64,000 bases of DNA, taken from positions 1 to 64,000 of the forward strand of contig MU260054.1 in NCBI GenBank assembly GCA_020310875.1, given 5' to 3'. The stretch comes from Ceratopteris richardii. Lineage: Eukaryota; Streptophyta; Polypodiopsida; Polypodiales; Pteridaceae. The position numbers and the translations under genes are program-made. The notes beneath the pieces were generated by a model that did no database searches, was not told the DNA's origin, and saw only the letters and a program-made list of their open reading frames with translations. Numbering within the stretch: position 1 is the first letter of the stretch; every line of letters starts with the position of its first letter. Positions 46,964 through 58,700 of the stretch are shown here, in pieces.

Positions 46964-47264
46964 GGAAGTTGTCGAGATACGAGTACGATGTGAGGCTACA
47001 TGAGACATCCCAGAGACCCACATTCTAGATCGTCTAAGGATAGGTACAGGAGGGACTAAGGCATAGCCGGCTGTAGTTACCAAGTGAAAAGTCAACTCGA
47101 TGAATACATATGTAGTGTCTGTAATTGAGAGAATGGAGTGAAGAGGTGGTTGATCTGTCAAAGGCTAGAGTGTATATGTTTGCATGTACGTGTGGGAACA
47201 GTGGGAAAGTCCCTTTCTTCCTCTCCCTAATTCTCAAGACTTGGGTGAATTAATTAACTAAAAA

Positions 47265-47296
<32 letters not shown>

Positions 47297-48461
47297 AATA
47301 TTGTGTTGTTGTGATCGTACCAATGCGCTATGGTGGCTAGTAGGTGGGTGGATTTATCCTGGCCGGGTGGTTAGGACCACGAGCCGCAGCTAGTTTCGCC
47401 ATAGGCTTGGGAGGTATATGTTTGTGTCTTAGCTACGCGCCATGGTAGGTAGGTGGAGCCATCGTGGCTGGGTAGTCACAACCATGAGCCGCATCCAGCT
47501 TCGTTATGGGCTAGCTGATATATGTTATGCGTTATCATTGTGTGTTTGTGTGTTGTGCGCTGCATTGCATTGGTAGATGGGTGGAATCAACCTGATCGGG
47601 TGGTCAGGTCCACGAATCGCATCCAGTGTCAATGTAGGCCAACATGTGATTAAAATAAAATTGACCTATGAAATTATTCCCCACTCCTGAGGGGGAGAGA
47701 GAGAGAGGAGAGGGCGATGAACGCCTGGAAGGGAACGTTATTTGCTTGTGTGATTGGTATGTGTTGGCTTATGACAGATCAGCTCACTTTGAATCAACAT
47801 TCTTGAAGGCACGGAGACTATATATGTACTTATGGATGAGGCTTTAGCGAGGTAATGCAACGGTTTTGCTTTATAACTTGTGTGCTCTATCCGAGGGTTT
47901 TCTACAGTGCGAGACACTCCAGGGTTTTATGTAGGTCTTCACTTGCACTCAAATCTCGATGACTTCTGTAGGACGACGATGGGGATTCTTCAGGATTGTC
48001 TAGTCATGGACTATGTGTACATAGCGAATAGTAGGTGCAATAATGGGGTATGCATTTTGGGTATGTTGCATCTCCGATTGGATTCATTTCAGTTGTCGTT
48101 GTTCATTTCGGTATTTTCTTTTCTGTTTTCCGCAATGGTAGTTGCATGTGTAAAACATGGAAAGGTATGCATGTGTTATTTTGGTTGAGACCATTTTTCA
48201 TAATGGAATGCATGAGCAAATTTGATGCATGGCTGAAATGGAATTGCATATATGTGCATGTTCTTGATTCATTTTGGAAGTGACTGATTTGTATGTATTC
48301 ATGAGTGATTATTTTTTAGCACTAATGGCTTCAATGAGTGCAGGTCCACTTGGAATAATGGCTCGATCGAAAGGTATGCAAGCTTGTTGTACATTGATAT
48401 TTTCATGGCTGTTTTGATTTTATTGCAGCAGGAATGGCTCATCGAGGACGACTTCGCAAAT
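46964..48461 (+). other. Non-coding 3' region of E
   Basis: About 1.5 kb between the small ORF and the polypurine tract. It contains an A-rich run (47261-47297), a three-unit tandem repeat (47324-47650) and then sequence with only chance open frames (47880-48188 and 48050-48283). I see no gene here. Confidence 0.6.
47324..47650 (+). repeat. Three diverged tandem units of 111-121 bp in E 3' region
   Basis: Units start at 47324, 47435 and 47556. Each has GCGC-ATGGTAGGTGGGTGGA, then GGGTGGT-AGG-CCACGA-CCGCATCCAG, and then GCCATAGGCT or GTAGGCC. Identity between units is moderate. The function is unknown. Tandem repeats just before the polypurine tract are common in large gypsy elements. Confidence 0.75.
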
Positions 48462-48476
48462 AAGAAGAGGGGAGTA
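48462..48476 (+). other. Polypurine tract of E
   Basis: AAGAAGAGGGGAGTA lies directly before the 3' LTR start TGCTAACC at 48477, as expected for the plus-strand primer. Confidence 0.85.
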
Positions 48477-48665
48477 TGCTAACCATTTAAGTGGTTGTTT
48501 TTATGCACTAACAAGCCTCCTTTTGCAAGGTGTGTGATGGATTCAGGTGTTTGTCGACGGGCTTTTACCGATCATTGGCTGTTGAAAGTGACCAGATAGC
48601 TATGCTGAAAGATCAAGGCATTTGATGAGGGAACGTGTTGGGGGTGCAGGGACAAGATCTTCTCT

Positions 48666-48962
48666 AGTGTATGTAACAGTTGCTGAGATGGTGGAAACAT
48701 TGAAGGGCTTGCTAGAACGTTGGACATGGATCCTGAATTCATTTTGTGCTGTTCAGTGGGTTTCAATGCTATTTTAAGTATATTCTTGGAGATGGACACA
48801 ACAAGGATGCTGTTTTCAAGGATGAAATTGAACCATTTAAACCCTTTCTGCGTCGATTTGCCACACCTTATGCTGCCTCCAAAAGTACATCACCACTTTG
48901 TACAAGGTTGATGTTTTTCTCTCTGGCCATGCTCATGCATATGAACAAACTCATAACCTTTT
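48666..48962 (+). pseudogene. Purple acid phosphatase-like pieces in E 3' LTR
   Basis: Counterpart of 36627-36921 with the same scrambled order. RRFATPYAASKSTSPL and SGHAHAYE can be read in the appropriate frames. It has drifted further than the 5' copy in the GDGGN piece. It is a fossil fragment. Confidence 0.65.
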
Positions 48963-49331
48963 GGCATAAGTGGAGTAGATCTGTTGTGGTTAGAAGAGTT
49001 CCATGCACTACCATCAAGGGGTGGAGCCTTCAACATTAAAATTCCTAGCAGATATGTAAAGAGGAAAAGGAGAGATGGCAGTTCCATCCGTTTTTCTTGG
49101 CAGGTGGAAAAGGACGAAAAGAGGGATGGGGGGCGGTCGTCTGCCCATCTTCTATCAGAACAAGGACAGCAGGGGGAAGGGCCTCCTCAATACGCACGAG
49201 GAGTTGTCAGAGAAGTAAGGGTTGTGGATAAGTGAAAAAAAAATAGAAAAAAATCATTTTTTTTGGGGACTGGCAGTCGCTCTCTTTTTTCCCAGCAGAA
49301 GCTTCATTTTAGGGGGGTAGATACTCAGTGA

Positions 49332-50063
49332 GAGCTGCCCGAGAGGTGTTCGAGAGGAGGCACAGAGAAGGGGGGATCGATCATTCCCACTCTCATACCG
49401 CCTGCGACATCTAAAGGAGCTGTATGCAATGGTGCAAGGGGTGTTAATGGGCAGACATCAGCGGAATGGGTTAAGTGGCCAGGGCTCTTGGATTTGCCCC
49501 TCGCTTCTTACGATGCAGACAAGGCGGCCTTCATACGGCAGCAAGAGCAGGATGCTTCCTACGGATTCTTGGAATCATTTGGTGGTTTGATCTCCGAGCA
49601 GTCTTCATTTTCACCACTTGTTCAGCAGCAGGAGCAGCAGCAAGTTTTTGCGCCTACTACTCCAGATTCAACATGTCTAGAAAGTGCAAACCTTCGGCCA
49701 AGAAAACACACTTACAAAGGAATTAGGTAGCGACCATGGGGCAAGTGGGCAACAGAGATTCGTGATCCTCAGAAGGGCTCACGGGTTTGGCTTGGGACAT
49801 ATGAAATTGTAGAAGAAGTTGCAAGGGCCTATGATGTTGCAGCTCGGAAAATTCGAGGATCTAAAGCTAAAGTGAATTTTGTGGAGTCTAATGCTGAACA
49901 ATGCAATCTGAAACAGAAGAGAGTATCAAAACAGAAAGTGAACAGTGTTCCAACTCCTGTCTTATCCAACAGAGAAAAGCTGAAGAGGTCATGTCCCAAG
50001 GGTGACCCTAACTTACGATTCAGGCATATGCTTTATCATGAAGTGGAGGGAGGTGCTCGCTAA
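49332..50063 (+). pseudogene. Captured ERF fragment in E 3' LTR (broken)
   Basis: Counterpart of 37289-38020, about 98-99% identical by eye. The N-terminal Q-rich stretch and the ERF domain are recognisable ([20 protein letters not shown] region), but this copy is broken within the domain, so only the 5' LTR copy keeps a continuous domain. The difference arose after insertion, since the LTR pair is identical at the time of insertion. Confidence 0.85.
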
Positions 50064-51724
50064 TTTCCGTTTTTCCTCGTGCCTACTGTTAGAGACAGCA
50101 AGGGGGGTTTCTATTGGTGCAAGAGTGCACACATCGTGGTCTTCATCTCCAATTCTTTTGGGGTCTGCGACTTCAGCTTGAGTTGGCGAAGGCGAACAGC
50201 AAGTGAGATATCCTTGGTAGCTGTGATCGAGTTAGGCAGCAATAGATTGTGTAGACTCCTTCCGTGCATTGTTGAGGGAAATAGCAAGTGTCGAAGAGGA
50301 AGAAGGTTGAAGAGGAGGAAGCAGGAAAGCCGAGGGTTGATTCTGCTTCACATCAGGTATGGGATCCTATTGAGAGAGACCTTATGGGTGACATAGTCCC
50401 TTATAGAAAATATGATGGAAATGCTTTTCATATATATGGAACATGGTCCATTTCTGCCTGTGTCATGAAATCGATTGATGATTGAGGAAGGTCTCAGAAT
50501 AAACAAGATGGATTAGCAAACTTTTCCTCATCTGGTTTATGTTAAATCATTACTCGCATTTTTTGGTTGTGGTCTCCATATACATATCAGTCAGAATTGA
50601 AGCTGTGTCTGGGTGTTGGCTTGATCATGCGTGAGCGGCTGCCCATTAGCATACAATTGGTATCATGCATGCGCAAGATGTGTGAGTTTTGTCCTAAAAG
50701 TTCCAGTAGAAGTGTGAGCAAGGGGAACCATGAGAAAAAGACCTCGCATAACTGCATAACAGTTTGACCTTTTGTATGTACAAAAACATTGTTTTAAGCA
50801 GAGTACAACACATTGTGGCATGACTCTGCACGATCAGGGAGTGGGGGCTATTGAAGGCTAGAACTTTTCTCTAATGGAGGTTCTGTAAATATGTCTTATT
50901 TCTATGCATTCGTCAAGAAGTGAATATTTGCTGTGTAGGATACTATCCTCAATACCAATTGTGCAGATAGATCTATGGTGTAATCTATGAATATTAGGAC
51001 TCTCGCTATACTCAATGTTAAATTCACCCTTACCCGAACCATGTTGTTTTAGTTCTTCTGAGATCAGGGAATTCGTGCAATGTGAATCAAGAATATTTTC
51101 TATCCACTGAATGCAACTTATAGTGATCCCGGATAGTGAAATCTTGCACCTTGCCGATTATGGGGGGAGGTAGGAATCCATCATTTCTGAGTTGTTAAGA
51201 GAGCCTACGATTGGAGTTACACCTTGCCAGAAGTACAGAGCCACCTCCTCTTGGGCGTCACTAGGATTAGCACATGGCGTTGCCCCAGCTGAGTACCTAA
51301 GCCTTGAGAGGGCATATTTCGCATAAAATCTATTCACCTACATTTCTTTTTGATGCTGGAGATATACCAAATCTTAATTAAAACAGGGCTTGTTCTGCAT
51401 GCTCACAGTTCCTACATCAATAGGATGCTATGTGTGAAACGTTGCATATGAAACCGGGAAGAAAGAAAATGAGTATGCTTGGCATTGAAAGTATAACATA
51501 TCGTAGCCGCCCATGTATTGAGTCGATTCAAAACTTACCTTTTATGAGACTGTCGTTGATGCTCTAAAATTTATGGATGAGTACAAAACTATGTTTTAAG
51601 TTTTTTGTGAAGAGTAATGATCAGAAGATCTGCCCAAGTTGTTCTTTCAAGCCTCATATGGGTTTGTTCGAAGTGATCTTTTCTACTTTCAATAGCTGAC
51701 TATGAAATGCCCATTTTGATCAAG

Positions 51725-51726
<2 letters not shown>

Positions 51727-51804
<78 letters not shown>
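51727..51804. repeat. (TA)n microsatellite in E 3' LTR
   Basis: About 78 bp of pure TA. It is shorter than the matching tract in the 5' LTR (39679-39790), showing slippage since insertion. Confidence 0.97.
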
Positions 51805-51806
<2 letters not shown>

Positions 51807-52387
51807 AGAGAGATCGGCTACAGGTGGGTGTAGAGGAGCGTATGAGTATGAGTCAGAGAGTGTGCATGGGAGTGCATGCAAGTCTTCTAAGAATGCTAGG
51901 TATGTGGAAACATATACAGATGCAAGGCTGAGTGTGGGAATGCGTGGGAGGGTATGAGAGCAGATGTAGGCAAATGAGTGAGAGAGAAAGGGAGAACTTG
52001 AAGAAAAAGGAAGTAGGTGAGTGTGTTCCCATGACGAAATTTGGATATGTTCGATGATTTGGTCTTTGACTTCAAGACTTGAGGGGTTGTTGATATACTT
52101 CGAAGTGGTAGATAGTCTGAGGGTGCGTGCGAGTATATATGAGGAAGTGAATGCGGATAGGTTTGGGTTTCTATGGGCAAGGAGGTAGAGGATGTAAATG
52201 TACATAGGGGTGTGCATGAGTGAGAGGGAGCTTGGAAGAGCAAGGGTGCAAACGTCCGAGTGTGTAAGAGATAGGAGAGTACAAGTGAGGCTCAAGCAAA
52301 ATAAGTTAATTAGTTTGAGGTGATCCGATCACACCATAAGCGCCTCTCGTCATCTTTTCCCTTGGACTAAGAGGAAGTTACAGAACA

Positions 52388-52874
52388 TAAAACTGTCCTT
52401 ACAATTGGCAGTCAAGACCGGTACAACTGCCCATGAGACCTTATGGATACCCTCAGAGAGATCAAGGAGGAGAAGCCTTTAGATATCCCACATATCAACA
52501 ATAAGCACCAGCACCACAACCTTATGCTTACCAAGGATACACTCAACCACAACCGGTGTTAGGACAACGACCACCCCACCCTCAGAATGTTGTCCCAGTA
52601 AAAATGGTTCAATCAGAAGAGAACCCAGAGAGAGCAATAGTCCCAGCCATGCCTTTGGCTAGTAACGAACCATTTGACCCATCCTATGACCATAGTCAAG
52701 GAAATTATCCCTCATGTGAGAGCTCTATAGTTGAATACAGACAATCTTACAAGCCATATGCTTATGGTATGGAAGGACTAGATAGCTCTTATGGATATGA
52801 ACGGGACTATGTGTCATTAATGTACACGGCTCCCAGAGCACCCTTACCCTCCCGACCAATGAATAGACCACTTG
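52388..52874 (+). pseudogene. Gypsy D gag remnant, second block
   Basis: Continuation of D after E. It is proline-, glutamine- and tyrosine-rich (QPYAYQGYTQPQPVLGQ-type sequence near 52520, then VPAMPLASNEPFDPSYDHSQ near 52646). It resembles the linker between gag and protease of gypsy elements. No catalytic domain follows, since gypsy F begins at about 52875. Confidence 0.65.
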
Positions 52875-53580
52875 TGTTAGGGGAGCACTAGATTTTGCTC
52901 TCTGACTTCACTAGAAAAGACTTCGGAAATACACTTATGATTACATGAACACCCATGTAGGGAAAATAATACAAGAAGATGTAGTCGATACAAGACGTCC
53001 CACAACCCGGAACCAATAGGTATGGAAAACTGGACTAGAGATGATACAGGAGATCCCACAACCCGGGATCCTAAGTATGAGACAAGATATCTGGATTACA
53101 AGAACTCCCCTCTGGGAGATGGACTAGATACAAGTAAGAACTCAACAAGATCTCGTAGTAGGAGATTACAAGAGGACAAGACTAGATGTCCAGGACACAA
53201 AACTAGACAGGACTGGAACAAGGAACAAGACAAGAACAGGAACTGGAACTTGGAGAGTACTTACTTGGTGGTCACGACTCCTTGAGCTCCCAAGACTAGT
53301 ATTGGCAAGACTGATTATGAATGAGGCCAATCCCTCCTTATATAGGTTTTCAAGGGCGGTTCATGAAAGGCGGTTACGAATTGATGATGTCATCGATGAT
53401 ATCATCAATTCAAAACATGAGCTCTAGATATCCGAATCAGGCAAGTAGACAGTCGATCTTAGGGTTTTGGCACGTTCCGGATGCAATGGAAACATTGGTT
53501 TCTCCTAATTCTGAACCAATAATGAGATACAAGGTTCACATGGAATCTAAGGTTCAGGATGGTTTCCTTTGTCCATGACA
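52875..53580 (-). repeat. 3' LTR of gypsy F (left limit approximate)
   Basis: The right edge is firm. On the minus strand TGTCATGGACAAAGG follows directly after a polypurine tract. The left edge is placed at TGTTAGGGG (52875), giving TGT...ACA ends, but 52896 is also possible. A minus-strand TATA-like CCTATATAAGG lies at 53336-53346. Partial internal repeats occur (CCCACAACCCGG twice, near 53000 and 53055). Confidence 0.65.
53336..53346 (-). promoter_or_regulatory. TATA-like box in F LTR
   Basis: On the minus strand the sequence is CCTATATAAGG, about 235 bp into the LTR as transcribed, a normal promoter position for a plant gypsy LTR. Confidence 0.5.
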
Positions 53581-53597
53581 TCACCTCCCCCTCAAGC
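53581..53597 (-). other. Polypurine tract of F
   Basis: On the minus strand the sequence is GCTTGAGGGGGAGGTGA, directly before the LTR. The end of pol overlaps it. Confidence 0.8.
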
Positions 53598-54745
53598 GAC
53601 GAGTTCCACAAGGAGCGGTCATGTTATCTAGTCTCGACTTCATTGGATTTCTCTTATGGAATTCTCGAACCTTGATTGGTGCTCTCTGAAGGTTTTCTGC
53701 AGGTTCCCAAGTACAATCACTGATGTCATACCCTTTCCAATGAATAAGGTATTCCAATCTTCCTCGGGATATTTTGGAATCTAGGACATGCTCGACTTCA
53801 AATTCTTCATGATCATCAATGTTGATAGGTGGTGAAGGACTAGGTCTCTCCACCCTGAGTGGTGAAATCTGATATGGTTCCAACATGGATACATGGAAAA
53901 CTAGATGTATTCTCATAGTACTTGGTAGCTGGAGCTTGCAGGTGACTGGATTAATCTTGGCCAAGATGGTAAATGGACCAAATCTTTGATGATCTAACTT
54001 TGCACAAGGTCTTGAGGTTTGTAGATTGTTTCTGAGTAACCATATTTTATCCCCAATTTGATACGATGGATTCTAGACACGATGTTGATCTGCATAGTAT
54101 TTATATCGTTCTTGAGCTTTATGGATCTCTTCCTTGAGTTCTTTGTGAATGTCCATCAGGTACTGGGCCTTGTCTCTACCAGCCGGGTTCTTGACATGAT
54201 TTGAGAGTTGTATATCCATCCTTGGATGTTGTCCATAATTTGCAAAGAAGGGAGTCTGCTTGGTAGATGCATGAACACTATTGTTATAAGCAAACTCTGC
54301 AAAGGGTAAAAGCTCAAACCAATCATTTTGATGATAATTGCTAGTGCAACGGAGATATTGCTCCAGGACTTGATTCACCCGTTCTATTTGTCCATCAGTC
54401 TGTGGATGATTTTCTTTAGATAGTTTAACTTGAACACAAAGGAGCTTGCAACGACTGTTCCAAAAACTGGATATGAACTATGGACCTCGATCACTGAGAA
54501 TGTCATCAGGCAATCCATGAAGCCTAAATATATACCTGAGAAAAAGTCTAGCAGTGGCTGCACCTGTGATTGCCTTGGTAATTGGAATGAAGTGTGCCAT
54601 CTTTGTAAATCTATCCACAATAACAAGAATGGCATCATAATTATCTGACTTTGGTAGATGTGTGATGAAATCCATAGACAATGAAGCCCATGGCCTTTCT
54701 GGAATAGGTAGAGGTTGCAAGAGGCCATGAGGTTTATGTCGGGAT
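53581..54745 (-). pseudogene. Gypsy F integrase and chromodomain remnant
   Basis: Read leftwards, the integrase core ([20 protein letters not shown], near 54670; [12 protein letters not shown], ending 54478), further integrase (YHQNDWFELLPFAEFAYNNS, near 54320) and the C-terminal segment (LPSTMRIHLVFHVSMLEPYQ, near 53930) are followed by a chromodomain (ILDSKISRGRLEYLIHWKGY-type sequence, WKGYDISDCTWEPAENLQ near 53740). Chromodomains of this class direct insertion towards particular chromatin. A few breaks are present. The region is interrupted on the right by Copia G within the integrase zinc-binding part. Confidence 0.87.
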
Positions 54746-55778
54746 TGATGGAGAATGTTAATCTCCAAAAGAACAACTTACTCTTGTGATTAGAGCACCT
54801 CTATACCAAGAATAAGTCAAACACTTCACTAATTTAGAGGATCAATTGCTAACTTATCAGAAATTAACAAATCTGTGAAGAAGATGAGACACAGAAAAGT
54901 CTGCTGCATTGTTCATTCACATTGACCTATCAAATCTGTAAAGTTTTTGATGAAACTTTGTACGAATCATCTCCTAGAGATTGCGCAACTATTCCAAGTT
55001 GAATTACTCCAAAAGATTAAGTATAACTTGAGAAATTGATTTCACAAGTTACCTATGTCAGAAACTGTTATCCAAAACAGTCGACTTTACACCTGTAACT
55101 TTTAAGACTTGGTTCTCCTTGAATAGAACCCGTTTTACAAAATGCTTCTAGAGATAAGTAGCTTATCTTCCAACTTAAAGATTAAGCCCTCACTCATGCA
55201 AAACTTTAAACTGTGCTAGGAGAAATGACCAAAACATTAACTTCGAAATATGCGCCTGTTTTAGGAACCAGTGAATACACTTCACATATGAATGTTCCTA
55301 CACTCTATTCACTCAGCCTGATTACAATTGGAAGCTGAAACTTTGCACAGAGGTCAAGCAACTCTCAACTTAGACTTGTACAAAAGCATTCCACAATTGA
55401 TCTACTGTAGAAGGAGAACACACAGAAACATCGGGCGCAAAACTTTTCATTTACTCAGAGAAAATACAACTGAGTGATGAGAGCAAACTCAAATTCACTT
55501 TCCTCTATCTTATGAATTCTATCTCCCTCATTCTTGACTTCTATCTAATGTCACATAAGCTCTCATACATGCCCCGACTTTTCTCAAAGTATTTATAGAT
55601 AATTTGTACATAATTCTTACTGAACAAAAGATCTAAGTCATCTATGACTATACTAATGTACATATGTGTACACTTCTCTTGTCCTCTGAATGTAATCTTC
55701 TTCCACACTTTAGGAATTGATTCTTCCTGCATCATTTGATCTTCCAAGCCTTCAATTGGTGATTGGTATGCACCAACA
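54746..55778 (-). repeat. 3' LTR of Copia G
   Basis: A 1033-bp LTR (plus strand TGATGGAGAATG...GCACCAACA). Same length as the 5' LTR and about 99.7% identical by eye. Confidence 0.96.
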
Positions 55779-55787
55779 GCTCCCCCT
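55779..55787 (-). other. Polypurine tract of G
   Basis: On the minus strand GAGGGGGAGC precedes the 3' LTR start TGTTGGTG and touches the stop of the polyprotein. Confidence 0.85.
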
Positions 55788-58700
55788 CAATCATCAATTG
55801 AGGTTTTCTCTGTCTTCTTTATACTTGCCATGTCTTTGAACCTTTGTAACTTAGGTCCATCCAGACTCTTGGTCATCATATCTGCCACTTGTTCTTTTGT
55901 TGGAGTGTACATCACTTCAATCTCTTTATCAAGTACCTTTTCCCTCAAGAAATGATACTGTATCTCTATATGCTTAGTCCTGGCATGAAAAACAGGGTTA
56001 GCTGCCAAATACAAAGAACTCATATTGTCTCCAAAAATTATTGGAGTACTATGATCAAACTCAAAACTCTTCATCAAGGTCTTCAACCATATCACTTCTT
56101 TTGCAGCTTCTACCATTCCCTTATACTCAGCTTCTGTGGATGATAAAGCAACTGTATGTTGCTTCTTTGAACACCAAGACACTAACTTGTCTCCAACATA
56201 ACATAGATATCCATGGGTAGACCTTCTATCATCTGAGTCACCTGCCCAATCTGCATCACTAAACACTTTGATTCTTGTGTCAGAAGTGAAACCATAATAC
56301 AAACCTTCACTTAGGGTTCCTTTGATATATCTGAGTACCCTTTGGGCTGCAATCCAATGAGTCTTCTTTGGACAATGCATGAATTGTGACAACACACCTA
56401 CTGCATATGATAGATCTGGCCTTGTCAAGGTAGCATAGATTAGGCTACCTACCAAACTCTGATATTTCTTCATGTCATTGAATTCTTCACCTCCATACCT
56501 GCTTAATTTATGATTTACCTCCAATGGAGTGGTTGAGGTCTTGCAATCTTCCATGTTAAACTTGATCAAAAGATTCTTCAAATATCTCTCTTGTGAAACA
56601 TATACTCCATGTTGAGTATACACAATCTGCATTCCTAGAAAATAAGATAAGTTTCCCAAGTCACTTATCTTAAACTCCTTCTCTATTTGCTTCTTGAGTT
56701 CATTGATTCCTTGAGCATCTGTTCCTGTAACAATAATATCATCAACATAAATGCACATGTAAATATATCCATTTTCACTTGCCTTCACTAGCAAGCTACT
56801 ATCTGCCTTTGATGCTTGAAATCCACATTCATTCAAGAACTTGACCAATCTGTAATTCCAAGCTCTTGGGGCTTGCTTCAACCCATATAAAGCTCTCTTG
56901 AGCTTACACACATAATCTGATCCAATTGATTCCATGAAGCCTTCTGGTTTCTCCATATATACTTCATCTGCAATGTAACCATTAAGAAATGCATTCTTCA
57001 CATCCAATTGTGATAATTTCCATCCCTTGCAAGTAGCAATAGCAATCAATGTCCTAATTGTAGACATCTTAGCAACAGGACTAAAGGTTTCATCATAATC
57101 TACCCCATAAGTTTGGGCATAACCTTTAACCACTAGTCTAGCCTTATATCTAGACACCTTACCATCTGCAAACCTCTTTGTTTTATATACCCACTTGCAT
57201 CCAATGACTTTCTGATTCTTTGGTCTTGGTACTAGTTCCCAAGTTTCATTTTCAAGTAGAGCATCATACTCTTCTTGCATTGCCTTCTCCCAATTCTGTT
57301 TACCTTTGGCTTCTTCATAAGTGGTTGGATCTTCTTCTGTTTTCACAATGTAGGCATAATCTTTTGTTGTTAGGAAAGATGTATCATAACTATACCTTAT
57401 AGGCTCTTTCCTTTCTCTTGTAGATCTCCTGATTTCTGCACTTCTTGAAGTTTCAGCCTCATTTGATTCTGGATCAAATCTTGGCCCTACTTCTTCATGA
57501 TCCTGCACTCTACATCTAGAGTCAACTTCATCAACAATTTCTTCACAAACTTTTACCTTTGCCTTTCCTTTTCTTTGAACTTCTTCAACACCTGTATACT
57601 CATTTGGTGATCCTGAATACCACACATTTTGCTCATCAAATGTCACATCTTTAGTAACAAGAAATTGCTTTGTGGATGGACTCCACAGCCTATAACCCAT
57701 CTGTCTATCATCATATCCAATAAACACATACTTCTCTGCTTTTGGTTCTAGCTTATGTCTTAATTGTGAAGGAACATAAGCATATGCAATACATCCAAAT
57801 ACTTTACAATGATCAAGACTAGGCTTCTTACCCCACCATGCTTCATAAGGGGTTCCTCCATCCAAAGCTTTGCAAGGCAACCTATTCACAAGGTATGTTG
57901 CAGTGTTAATGGCCTCTGCCCATAAGTAATTTGGACAATTCTTTTCCTTCATCATGGCTCTTGCAAACTCTACAAGAGTCCTATTCCTCCTTTCTGCTAC
58001 TCCATTTTGTTGAGGGGAGTACCTGCAAGTCACTTCTCTTTTGATACCTGCATTCCACAAATAATCATCAAACTCTTTTGAGAAATACTCTCCCCCTCCA
58101 TCTGATCTTAACCTCTTTAGCTTTTGTCCTGTGATCCTTTCTGCATAAGCATGGAAATGTTTGAATGTCTTGAAAACTTCTGATTTATCCTTGATTACAT
58201 ACAAAGTAATCCACCTGGTTGCATCATCAACAAACAATACATAATATCTGGATCCATTTATGCTATAGTCCCTTGAGGGACCCCATACATCTGTATGAAC
58301 CAATTCAAGCATATTTGAATACTTGTACCCTGATTTGTTATAAGAACTTTTATGTGCTTTACCTAATTGACAAGCTTCACACTTGTACACCATATGTTGC
58401 CTTTCAATGTTTGGCAATCCAAGCACCACCTGATTCTTTGACATCTCCTTTATAGCTCTCTCATTGAAATGACCTAGCCTCTTATGCCATAGGTCTAATT
58501 CAGATACCTTTTGACCTCCATAGGTAAACAATGCATGTCCCACATTACCTTGGACCTTGAGAGTGAACAATCTTCCTTCCTTTTTACCTGCAATTATGGT
58601 TCTATATCCCTGATTTGGATCTTGTACATAAACACCATCATTTGTGAATCTTACCTCATATCCTTTCTCCACAATTTGCCCTACACTTATCAAATTTTTA

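Larger units (their letters stand above)
48477..52382 (+). repeat. 3' LTR of gypsy E (3906 bp)
   Basis: Matches the 5' LTR end to end, including the captured pieces. By eye the difference is about 3% in the first 700 bp and about 1.4% after that. It ends GAAGTTACA, followed by the duplication GAACA and the continuation of gypsy D gag. Confidence 0.95.

Noticed and set aside
47261-47297. Poly(A) tail marking a retrocopy inside E
   Set aside because: The A-rich run is mixed with AAAAG units, lies in the middle of the E 3' region, and is not preceded by any recognisable transcript or flanked by a duplication.
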